From NCBI GenBank assembly GCA_027422505.1, contig JAPQWV010000001.1:7750001-7814000 (forward strand): DNA of 64,000 nt. Direction: 5' to 3'. The DNA comes from Craterostigma plantagineum (Eukaryota > Streptophyta > Magnoliopsida > Lamiales > Linderniaceae). Under the pieces are notes generated by a model. It had not been told where the DNA came from and did not search any database. It saw nothing but the letters and a program-made list of their open reading frames with translations. Numbering within the stretch: the first letter of the stretch is position 1; the number at the start of each line of letters is the position of its first letter. This document shows, in pieces, positions 13,008 to 22,523 of this stretch. The translations under genes and the position numbers were made by a program.

Positions 13008-13352
13008 CACCACGAGTGTATGACCATAGACACGGAATCTGCTACAGCCTACAGCGTACTCTACATACCCGTTCTACGCTGGCCTCATTATCGCAAGAAA
13101 ATCATGATACTTGGCCGAGTTCAAGCATCGACCCATAGCCAGTATGGTGCAACGCATATTTCTATAGCAACCACGTACGCTATTGGTTGCTATAATATAT
13201 GGGAGGCACGGTAATGGCTAAGGGTCGATGCTTTAACCGGAGAAGCGTCATGGTATATGTTGGAGCTATTGCACTTCTCAAGGAAAAATCTCAAGAAATA
13301 TGGAAAAGTTGAAGCGATAGTTATCGGTCTCATTCCGAGATTTGTTTGCAGA

Positions 13353-13365
13353 AGTAGTAGTAGTA

Positions 13366-13423
<58 letters not shown>
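13353..13423. repeat. AGT/AAT trinucleotide microsatellite (copy B)
   Basis: Counterpart of 7064-7122 with extra AGT and AAT units. It lies in the same flanking sequence, so it is a direct marker of divergence between the two copies. Confidence 0.95.
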
Positions 13424-13425
<2 letters not shown>

Positions 13426-14130
13426 TGATCTCATTTATGAGGAGGATGGGGCTTTAGTGATGCTTTTGAGCATAAGTACTACCTTTAGTTAGGTTTCAGA
13501 CTTTCAGTACAGTTCAGGTCAGGTCAGTCTAGTAGATACCAATTTGGTGTTCGATTCCCACTTATTTTCCTCAATAAATTCTCATTCACAAAATCTAACA
13601 TTATAGTCCATTTTCTATGTCCAACAGTTTTATACCAGGACGCAAGAAGAGTAAAAGATTTCTAGCACAAGATATTATTATCGCAGCAGTATATGAAAAT
13701 GTTTAATGTCCAAGTTTGATCCTTTTGTTCAAGATAGAAAGTGAAGCGTAGAAGCGTAGTTGTAAAAGAGATCAATGGCGTATGAACATGGAGAGAGATC
13801 ACATTTGAAGGTAGTAGCTATGTAGTTGACCGTCGTAAAGCTAACAGTAGGATCTTGCTAACGTACGTAAAATATTTTAAACTGAAACGTGATAAGTGCC
13901 ATTAACCTCACTCGTCTGCCCTTTCATTTATTTATTTTTTTTGCATTGCTAGAGGCACAACATTGTTTTTGTTTGAATATTCTTATAGTAGTCTACGCTA
14001 CAAAAATATGTTAAATATGTTGGTTGAGATTGGTTGGGACTGGTATATCCAGGACACTTTTTCAAAATAAATCGAATTTTAATTCGGATATAAAAAATAT
14101 TGCCAAAATTGATTGGGTTTCAAAAATAGG

Positions 14131-14217
14131 TGAACGCGCCACGCAGAGTGGCGCGTTCTGAACGCGTCACGCAGAGTGGCGCGTTCTGAACGCGTCACAC
14201 ACCGAGTGGCCCGTTCA
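14131..14217. repeat. Left subterminal GC-rich tandem repeats of the MULE
   Basis: Three near-tandem copies of about 28-30 bp, each containing ACGCG(C/T)CAC, about ten bases, then GTGGC(G/C)CGTTC, itself an inverted repeat. Similar words recur at the right end (18889-18973). Subterminal repeats of this kind are typical transposase-binding regions in DNA transposons; their function here is inferred. Confidence 0.75.
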
Positions 14218-14823
14218 AACGTGACTTAGACCCGCGAGTTCTTCCCTTCTCCTCCTCTTCGTCTTTCTAATTTCTTTAAACCCCAACCTCTCAAATCGAC
14301 AGATCGGACTCCAAATCACGTTTGTCACGCTCAGAATCCTTCCAATTTCATTAGGTATGTGCTGATTTGCTTTTAGTTTTAATTTTTTTGGACTTGAACG
14401 ATTTGGCCGGTCCCTCCGGGGCTCGCCGGCGGGACTCGCCGCCGTGGCGCGGGTTGCCGCGGTGCTCACCGGCGCGGGTCGCCGCCGCACTCTCCGGACG
14501 GACGGACCCGGTGTGGCCGGCCAAGGTGGTGGGTGCGGATGATTTTGCATAATCGTAGTTAATTTTTCCGGCGAATTGGAGGTGGTTGTTGCCGGTGGTC
14601 CCCGGTGTGGTCGTTCCGCCGGTGGTTGGCATATGTCGTCGCCGTTGGTCGTCCACGCACGCCTAGTGTCGTCACCAGTTGTTGGTGGTGGTCGTCGGCG
14701 TTAAACGTCTAATGTCGTCGCCGGTGGTCGTCGACTTTCAACGCCGGTGGCCGTCGGCGTTAAGCGTCGAATATCGTATGTGCGTTAGATTGTTGGTATT
14801 TACTTAGCGGCGTTACTCGTTGG
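14218..14823 (+). promoter_or_regulatory. GC-rich leader region of the MULE
   Basis: GC-rich sequence between the left terminal repeat and the nested foldback element, including degenerate GTCGTCGCCGGTGGTCGTCG repeats (about 14585-14770). A possible splice donor occurs near 14355. The ORFs here (Pro/Arg-rich, both strands) are products of composition. In the undisturbed element this would be the 5' leader of the PMD/transposase transcript. Confidence 0.4.
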
Positions 14824-14832
14824 GTCTTATTA

Positions 14833-16281
14833 GGGCAAAAGCCTAAAATAGTCCCCAGTGTTTACCCTGTGAACCAATTTAGTCCCCGATGTTTCGCGGG
14901 GACCAATTTAGTCCCCGATGTTATCGAAAATGAACCAAATTGATCACTCCGTCAGTCCGAGCGTCAATTTAGACGGTGATGCTATTTGCGACGGCATTAT
15001 TCCGTCACTAAATGAAAAGGTTAAAAAAATGATAAACTAAACATTAAAAATGAGGAAAAAATCCAAAAAAAAAAGGATTAAAAATAGAGTAAAAAATTCA
15101 AAAAAACAAGAAGATATTACTACTAAATTAAAAATAAATAAATAATAATAAAAAATAAAATAAAAAACTAAAATTAAAATAAAAAGTGATAAAATAAACA
15201 TTAAAATGAGGAAAAAATCCAAAAAAGGAAAAAAATTCAAAAAATAGAGTAAATAAATTCAAAAAAAAAAAAGAGAATATTACTAATAAATTAAATAAAA
15301 AACAAATAATAATAAAAAAATAAATAATAATAATAAAAGTAAAATGAAAATCTAAATTAAAATAAAAAATGATAAATTTAAATTTAAGATTTAAAAAAGG
15401 ATAAAATAAAAATATATTTATTTACTAAAAAATAAATAAAAATAAATTTGAAATAAAAAATGATAATGTAACTTTAAGATATAAAAAAAGTAAAATATAT
15501 ATATATATATATATATATTTATTAAAAATAAAATAAAAAGGAAAACAAAATTAAGGATAAAAAGTGCCTCTAAAAGTTTTACGAAGACCGTCCCTGCCTA
15601 GTTAATGAGGAGATAATCGTTCTAGTTCTCTAATTTTTTTTTGACAAATATACTGAGATGATTGCATCGCTGTTAACTGGACAAAGACGAGATCGGGAAC
15701 TTATTTTAATTTTTTTTTATTATATTTTTATTTAATATTTAGTAAATAAATATATTTTTATTTTTTCCTTTTTTAACTCTTAAAATATACTTATCATTTT
15801 TTATTTTTTTAGTTTTTATTTTCTTTTTATTATTATTTATTTTTAATTAATTTTTTTAATTCTTTACTCTATTTTTTATATTTTTTTCCTGTTTTTGATT
15901 TTTTTCCTCATTTTTAATGTTTAATTTATCATTTTTAATTTAATTTTAGTTTTTATTTTATTTTTAGTATTATTAATTTTTTTATTTAATTTATTAGTAA
16001 TATTCTCTTGTTTTTTGAATTTTTTACTCTATTTTTTGAAAAACAAATTTCCTTTTTTTGGATCCTCATTTTTAATGTTTATATCATTTTTTTAACTTTT
16101 TCATTTAGCGACGGAATATCCATCGCAAATAGCATCGCCGTCTAAATTGGCACTCGGACTGACGGAGTGACCAATTTGGATCATTTTCGATAACGTCGGG
16201 GACTAAATTGGTCCCCGCGAAACATCGGGGACTAAATTGGTTCACAGGATAAACATTGGGGACTATTTTAGGCTTTTGGCC
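14833..16281. mobile_element. Foldback MULE with 9 bp target-site duplication, nested
   Basis: Terminal inverted repeats of about 185 bp begin GGGCAAAAGCCTAAAATAG and end with its complement (the right end reads GGCC instead of GGGC). They are flanked by G(T/C)CTTATTA at 14824-14832 and 16282-16290 (8 of 9 bases equal). The internal arms are also inverted: AT-rich sequence from about 15030-15540 mirrors 15700-16110, with words such as AAAATGAGGAAAAAATCC and its complement. Nearly the whole 1449 bp could fold into one hairpin, leaving a loop near 15560-15690. It has no coding capacity and would be mobilised in trans. Confidence 0.9.
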
Positions 16282-16312
16282 GCCTTATTAAGTACTGCCT
16301 TTTTTTTTTAAG

Positions 16313-17270
16313 ATGGACGAGAGTTCACTTTGTTGACGCAACAACAGGCGCATCGTTCGTCGTATATTTTTCGAGACGAGAATTTGCCTGACGTTACACT
16401 TCGAACAAGGGGTCCAAAGGTTTCTGTATGGGGTACGACGGGCAACACGAGAGAAATTCATATTAAGCTGGAGTCGATGGGGTTTTACGGCGTATATAGT
16501 TTTAAATCTCAAAAGATGGACCCACATCTCATCACAACTTTAGTTGAGCGACGGCGTAGCGAGACACACACCTTCCATCTCTCGGTAGGGAAGCCACCGT
16601 GACCTTGCTGGATGTTGGTACTTTATGGCGCTTACCGATCGAGGGAGAAGCTGTTACTGGAGTTGTTTATGCGAGGAGCAAGTCTCAATGGTCGGACTAT
16701 TGTCGTATGATGACGGGATTTGCACCAGAGGATCGAGATTTCGATAGCTCGTCCAAAATAGTAATGGCGTTGAGTAACTGGTTATTGGAGAATCCAGTTA
16801 CTGATGACAGTACGGAGGACGTAGTCGATGAAAGGGCACGCGAGCGCTTCTGTTGATTGGGTGCGTTTTGTTTCCCGATAAGAGCAGCTCACGGGTTAAT
16901 CTTAATTACCTACAATTTTTGGAGCGCATCAATGAGGTCCGCGACTACAGCTGGGGAAGTGATGTGCTTGCGTGTTTGTATCAAGAGTTGTGCGCAGCCT
17001 CTCGCGGAATTGTACGGAACATCGGCGGACCCCTGCGCCTATTGCAGGTAAGTATCTGTTTTATTTAACATAAAAATATTTGTAAGCAGTATACTTGTTT
17101 TACCTTAAAGATCTCAATTATGTAGGTGTGGGCTTGGATTCATATCTTGCCATTGAGGCCTGTTATCCTATCGACTGCAGCAGACCTAGTCGAGACAATG
17201 CACAATGGCAAAGTTGTGCTACCCATGCCCTACAATCTCAAAATCCGGGCACGATTGTGAGGTGGAGACA
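16313..17270 (+). pseudogene. Plant mobile domain (MAIN-like/PMD), frameshifted
   Basis: Conceptual translation gives successive PMD motifs. They are LTQQQAHRSSYIF (16333), ETHTFHLSVG (about 16560), TLLDVGTLWRLPIEGEAVTG (about 16600), LFPDKSSSRVNLNYLQFLE (about 16870) and YSWGSDVLACLYQELC (about 16950). A CAG/GTAAGT donor ends that exon at 17047, and a 78 bp intron ends in TGTAG at 17125. The frame resumes as VWAWIHILPLRP. PMD proteins such as Arabidopsis MAIN and MAIL1 act in gene and transposon silencing, and transposon-borne copies are known. The reading frame is broken by single-base shifts near 16325, 16585 and 16850, and again before the transposase, so it cannot encode a protein. Confidence 0.85.
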
Positions 17271-18466
17271 TATCACAAACAATAATCATAATATTCTACG
17301 GTATGTTTTCTGGAGCTTTAAACCTTGCATAGACGGTTTTCAACATAGTCGAAAAGTAGTATGTGTAGACGGAACTCATCTTTACACGAAATACAAGCAC
17401 AAGATGTTGATTCATGCAGGCATTGATGCTAACCAGAACGTTTTTCCACTAGCCTTCTCGATCGTGGATGAAGAAACCCGCGAATCTTGGCACTGATTTT
17501 TGCACTTATTGAATGTTCACGTGTTGAAAAATGAGGAAGTATGTTTAATCTCAGATCATCATCATGGGATTGCTGTAGAATTGCTTTTTCAGAGAAATTC
17601 AATTAGAGGTGTTCATCGTTTTTGCCTTCGACATGTCAAATCTAACTTCTATAAGGATTTTAAAGACCAACAGTTAAAGGACCTATGTCATCGAGCGGGT
17701 AGGGCACATACGGAGTTAAAGTTTAAGCGAACGATGGATCAAATTAAGGAAATCAATAAGAAGGCTTGGAAGTGGCTTGATAAAATCCCAAAGGAGAAGT
17801 GGACGTTTGCGTATGATGGGGGTCTTCGGTGCGGTACCATGACGACAAATATATCAGAGGCATTAAATGGAGTCTTAAAAGGAGCTCGGTGTCTGCCCAT
17901 AACTCCAATTGTCCAGTTTACTTTCCATCGCATTATCACATATTTTTTTGACAGGTATCAAAGGCATGCCTTGCGATGGAGTATTCAGAAACAGCATGGC
18001 CATATTATGCCACAAAAAAGTATCGTGATTGGAGCAACGACTCAAGGAGCCATACGGTGAGAGATTTTGATTATGCGACAAGGTACGCCGAGGTCTATAC
18101 CAGGTATTTAAGTGGAAGGGGATCAAAGACGTACGTGGTGGTATTGAGTGATCTCCAGTGCTAATGCGCTAACTGGAGTATGTTCAAAATACCATGTTCA
18201 CATGCACAACCAGCTTGTCGTTGTTTTGGGCTTAATATGCTCAATACGTTGCCGCGTATTATAACAAAGAAGCTTATTTGAGAACTTATGGGGGTCGCTT
18301 TGTTCCTTTGGACGACGAGCGTTATTGGGATTACCCTGAGTTCCAATTGTTCCACAATCAGCAACGTCGAAATCGAAGGGGAGCCGGAAGGCACCGAACG
18401 ACGAGGATTACAAATGAGATAGATAGATCTGATAGGCGTGCAAGACGAAGTGGTGGACAAGGCTAA
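17200..18466 (+). pseudogene. MULE transposase, inactivated
   Basis: The translation begins within NPGTIVRW and FWSFKPCIDGF, just upstream of the catalytic core. It has the DDE-type residues of Mutator transposases: D in VVCVDGTHLYTKYK (about 17350), D in CLISDHHHGIA (about 17545) and E in NISEALNGVLKGA (about 17850). It also has the CxxH pair FCLRHVKSNF. A TGA replaces an expected TGG at 17497-17499 (ESWH-stop-FLHLL). Past 18060 the frame shifts; a SWIM-type zinc finger remnant (KIPCSHAQPAC, about 18190) and the C-terminal tail (RTYGGRFVPLDDERYW) lie in other frames. The N-terminal part of a normal transposase is missing and PMD sequence sits in its place. Confidence 0.9.
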
Positions 18467-18888
18467 GTAAACTTAATAATGTTTCGAAAGTTGAAATGTT
18501 TGTTTTATGTGTGTTTAAGTAATTCTATCTGTAATGTAATATTTGTTTGTGTTTGGTTTGCTTCAAAAAATGTACAATTTATGCGTGTTTAAGTAATTTT
18601 ATTTGCAATTTATGTTTGGTTTGATTCAAAAAATTTCGGATTTTTAACATTTTTATTTACTTATGAAATTTTATTCAGATACAAAACAATAAAAATTTTG
18701 AGAAAGTACAAAAAAAATTAACTATTTTAACTATTTTATTCAAATACTTGCAAAATTTACTTACGAAAAAATTTCGAGAAAGTAAAAAAATTTCAAAAAA
18801 TTTCGAATTTTTACCTATTTTATTTACTTAACAAATTTTATTTAAATACAAAACAAAAAAAACGCTAAGAAAGAAAAAAAAATTAAGT
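18467..18888. other. AT-rich 3' part of the MULE
   Basis: AT-rich, with repeated words TGCGTGTTTAAGTAATT and TTATGTTTGGTTTG (about 18510-18640) and repeated TTTATTTACTTA and AATTTCGAGAAAGTA. No coding potential. It is the spacer between the transposase remnant and the right terminal repeat. Confidence 0.6.
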
Positions 18889-19594
18889 GGAAAGCGCCAT
18901 TTGGACTGACGCGTTTCGAACGCGCCACACGGAGTGGCACGTTCTAAACGCGCCATAACAGGTGGCGCTTTCACCTATTTTTGAAATCATACACGAAGTG
19001 GCATTATTTTCGATATCTAGTTTCAAAAAGGTATTATTTTTGAAAAAAAAAAAGCGACCGGTTCATCATAAGATAACTTTTCCAAGCATGTTTGAGACAC
19101 TTATTTTTTAAAATATATTCGCTTGCTCACGTTTTGCGCTAGATCTATTACAAGCGTCCGATGTCCATGATTCTTCAAAATCAGTGATATTTGTTTTGTA
19201 CAATAACAACACCACCAGAGAACTTAAAAACAATTTTATACGAACAAAACTCTTTTTCTCTGATGAGAATAATCAATTTATTTGTAGGAATTAGAGATCT
19301 TAATTCGGGGATGAGGAATGACTCTCGAACTAAAATCAATGCTTTTCAAAGTCTTTTGGATCAGACAGGACGGAAATTATAAAATTTAATTCAGTATTTG
19401 GGTTTCGGCTTAGCATTTTTATTACAGCAGACCAGTTCTGCAGAAGAGCTTGGTCCCGCAAGTCCACGTCAAAAAGAATTTACTGGAAATGAAAAGTTAT
19501 TATCCAAAGCAATAGGCGGATTGATCATGCCCGATGATTTTCGATTTGTCATTCGCGTGCGCATGTCACGCCCACACACGAGTAAACACCTCAT

Positions 19595-21291
19595 ATGACC
19601 AAATGCAAGCGACACACAGATGCGATATCGCAAGGCTTGTGGGAAATAGTCGAAGATGGATATTCACCCGATACGATGGGGTATACAAGGTCGCAACGGA
19701 AGACGTTGCGAGACTCCATCATACAAAATGGTCTCGCGCTCCTCGTCATCTACGAGGCGATATATTTTACCGGTTTCAGGGTGATAGCGCAAGGAGAAAA
19801 GCCAAGGAGGCCTGGGAACTGTTGGAGAAAGCATATAAAGACGCTTGCAGCAACGAAGTTCAGCCACAAAAACAGGGCGAACTTGAGACGACGAAGGAGG
19901 AACAAAAGAATGTTGAGGGCGAACCCCTACGAGAGGAGGTAGCTCGTAACGTGGAGACCGAGCGTGATAAAGATCACGCTGAACCGGTGGTGGAAAAGAA
20001 AAATGATGCACCATCACTAACGGAGACGGGAAAAGAAGAAGAAGGCGAAACATCAAAGATGAAAGCCGATGGCAATGAAGAGGAGGAAATAAATCCGAAG
20101 GCCGAGGAGTCCGTGGAAGAAGGAGAAATGAGAAAGGAGCTCCAAAGGAAGAAGAGCTCAGAAAAGAGGAGGCGTATGGAGAAACGCCTCCACGACAACC
20201 ACCTGAGAAAGTCGAGGAGATCGACGCGAAGACATCGGAAAATGCCGATGAGATAAAAAAACAAGGTCGACGACGCCATGCATGCATCGTCGGAAAAGGC
20301 TAGAGAAAATGCCTACAAGGCGAACGTAAAAGCAATGGAGACATACGACACGGTGTCAAAGAAATGCGATTATGCCAACAAAGAGACGAGAGCCAACTCC
20401 CTAGCAGGCTGAAGAAGCCATACGAGGTGAGACGCAGGAGCGCGACGAGATGGTAGCGCATGAAGCCATGACGGAGACCATAAAAACTGGCGAAGAAGTC
20501 AGTCACCAGAAGATCAGGGAACCTAATGAGGTCAGCCCTAAAGAGATGGAGCGCGTTAACAAGGAGAAAGCACGCCAGAAAGAAAAGGAGAAGAATGGAT
20601 TGAGGCGAGGAACAAACTCGATACCTATATGAATATCTTGAGAAGCCAAAGCAACGTCAAATATAAGCTTGCTGAAGAACTGAAACGAGAAGGATGAGAT
20701 CGCGCCGATGACCAAGGAGGCCCCGAAGCGGATGGACAATAACCAAAATCTGAAAGAAAGAGAAAGTGACGAAAACTGCAAAAAAGTTGCGGAGGAGGAG
20801 ATGCGCTCGTGAACAACGAGACAGAGCAGTACATGGTCGCCACCATGGAGAAGATGAATGAGAAGAAGCCTGTTAAGGAGTACGAAGGATTCGACACGCC
20901 AGATGCTGGCGACGACCCGACGAGCCTACTGGCGGGCTATGTCACGAGGATCAAGAAAGAAGAGAAAAATATTTATTATATTAGCTATAAGAAGCTGATG
21001 ATCCCAGGGTTGTTGAGATTCGACAACAATATATTATTTATGCAGGAGTCGTTCGAAAAGAACACTTAAGAAGAAACTAGCCAAAAGGCAAAGGTGGTCC
21101 AAGAAGGAAAGTTGACGGTCGAGCAAGATAGAAGAAGCACACAGACAGCGAAGGCACGTATTGACGGTACGAAAGCCAAAGAGGCGTATAACACAGTTCG
21201 ACAGGTAAGTACTAAAACGAAGTGTGTGAAAGCGGTTCGAGACAGCTTGGCTAGCCGCGACGTACGACAGACGAAAGCGGGTCAAATTTAA
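19595..21291 (+). pseudogene. Decayed Lys/Glu-rich (LEA-like?) coding region
   Basis: Charged, alanine-containing helical sequence is spread over several plus-strand frames. Examples are RRKAKEAWELLEKAYKDAC (about 19810), EKARENAYKANVKAMETYD (about 20295), EEVSHQKIREPNEV (about 20500) and AKARIDGTKAKEAYNTVRQ (about 21150). The last is followed by a donor-like GTAAGT. This vocabulary resembles group 3 LEA proteins (AYxxAKEKA repeats) but no frame is intact, so I call it a decayed gene or captured fragment. Long ORFs on the opposite strand are shadows of the same composition. It could instead be internal sequence of an LTR element (see 21337). Confidence 0.35.
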
Positions 21292-21336
21292 AGAGCAAAT
21301 AAAAGACTCAAACGCTTTGAGATTAATGGGGGAATT

Positions 21337-21734
21337 TGTTAGCTGATAATCTCAAAGTTGGACTGATAAGTTGAAAAAAACAAAAGCAAATAATAAAATA
21401 AAAAATAGAAAAACACACGCATGGTTAGTAGCCAGCCAAGGAAGACCAAAAGAGGAAAATAACGAAAAAAGGAGTCAAAGGAAGTATGCTACAGCCGAAA
21501 AAAAAGAAACGCGTGCTCTAGTTAGATATCTCATTTGTTTTTCTTATCATATATATCTATATATATGCATGTATATGCATTGTAACGAGTGTGGAAAATT
21601 AGTAGAGTTAAAAGAGATAAAAGTCCACCTCCTCTTATCCTCTCGTCTAAATATGAGAAGCACCAAATGTGCGTGTGAGTGTTCGTAAATATGAGTGATC
21701 AAAGTTACTAAATTCGTGTGTAGTCAAAATAACA
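21337..21734 (+). mobile_element. Possible 3' LTR
   Basis: ATGGGGGAATT (21326-21336), resembling a polypurine tract, immediately precedes TGTTAGCTGATAATC. About 400 bp later the sequence ends ...AAATAACA (21734). TATA-like TATATATCTATATATATGC lies near 21552. This fits the 3' LTR of a Ty1/copia-type element, but no matching 5' LTR was found upstream and no target-site duplication could be tested. Confidence 0.35.
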
Positions 21735-22523
21735 TCAGCAACTTTGTAAGTGAATATGCAACTCTTAATCTGAGCCATCCGTCATTTGTCCGCCAAGATC
21801 AACGCCCCATATGTAAAAGCGTGAGTTCAAACATCAGCCATTAGATCAAGCGCGAATCATCTGACGGCTGCGGTTTAATCTGGGCTTTGAATTAATTTCT
21901 TCAGCTTAATTCTTGATCTTCTTTAAGCTGTGATTGCCCATGCACTTTTCTAATCAGCTACAGCCTTGATTATCGAAGTTTTAGGTTCATATTTCTCAAC
22001 AGTATTTGACTAGGGATTCGGAAGCCAATTCCACACGACATTGTCAGACACGAGTTTTAGAAAAAAGAAATTCTTAAATTGCGGTTTCGAAAAATATAAT
22101 CAAACCTTGGACAGTTTTTTGTTTTTTAACATGTGGAAGTAAAATTCTTATATTTGGATCGAATGATACTACTAGTATTTAAATAAGAATTTAAAAAATG
22201 CATACTACTGTATTAACTTCAAAATGACGCGTAATAATCAAATCATATCATGTGGAAAAATTAATTCTTAAAATATAAATAGCGGGTTAGTTTCCCACGA
22301 TAGATGCATTCCCCTTCCTTCATCCACCATGGATATCAATTCTATTGTACATATAGTTGAGCTTACAAGATTCAAATATATATTCATCACTCCCTATAGC
22401 TTATGATTGCCAAAGTTGAACAATTGAAGCATCATACATTACCAACATTATTCTCGGATCGAGCATTGTCCGCCTGGGCAGAAACGTTATTAGACAGTTC
22501 GAGATCTACATTCGCGACCCTAA
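21735..22523. other. Intergenic, 3' flank of the GLR pseudogene
   Basis: No coding or repeat structure recognised. As the GLR pseudogene runs on the minus strand, this includes its former 3' untranslated and terminator region. Confidence 0.5.

Larger units (their letters stand above)
8005..13859. repeat. Tandem segmental duplication, copy B
   Basis: Direct-orientation copy of 1-7556, shorter because the LTR insertion is reduced to a solo LTR. The offset is about 8.0 kb before the LTR and about 6.3 kb after it. Other differences are microsatellite lengths, for example the TA run near 12018 and the AAT run near 13368, both longer here. The high similarity of non-coding sequence implies a recent duplication. 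Confidence 0.95.
14057..19052 (+). mobile_element. Mutator-like element with PMD and transposase, degenerate
   Basis: Imperfect terminal inverted repeats of about 160 bp bound the element. On the left, TTTTTCAAAA leads into TTTCAAAAATAGGTGAACGC. The right end read in reverse has TTTTTCAAAA then TTTCAAAAATAGGTGAAAGC. Inside each end are tandem copies of a GC-rich word (GAACGCGCCAC...GTGGCGCGTTC). The interior holds decayed plant mobile domain and MULE transposase sequence (16313-18466). A foldback element is inserted at 14833-16281. I could not identify the 9 bp target duplication, so the outer limits are accurate to about 10 bp. Confidence 0.8.

Noticed and set aside
14215..14656. Overlapping Pro/Arg-rich ORFs on both strands
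   Set aside because: Caused by GC-rich CGCCGG repeats in the MULE leader; no conserved motif.
14040..19070. Target-site duplication GACTGGTAT / GACCGGTTC for the large MULE
   Set aside because: Only six of nine bases agree and the terminal repeats do not start exactly there.
19664..20287. Long minus-strand ORF rich in Ser, Phe and Leu
   Set aside because: Shadow of the Lys/Glu-rich plus-strand sequence.
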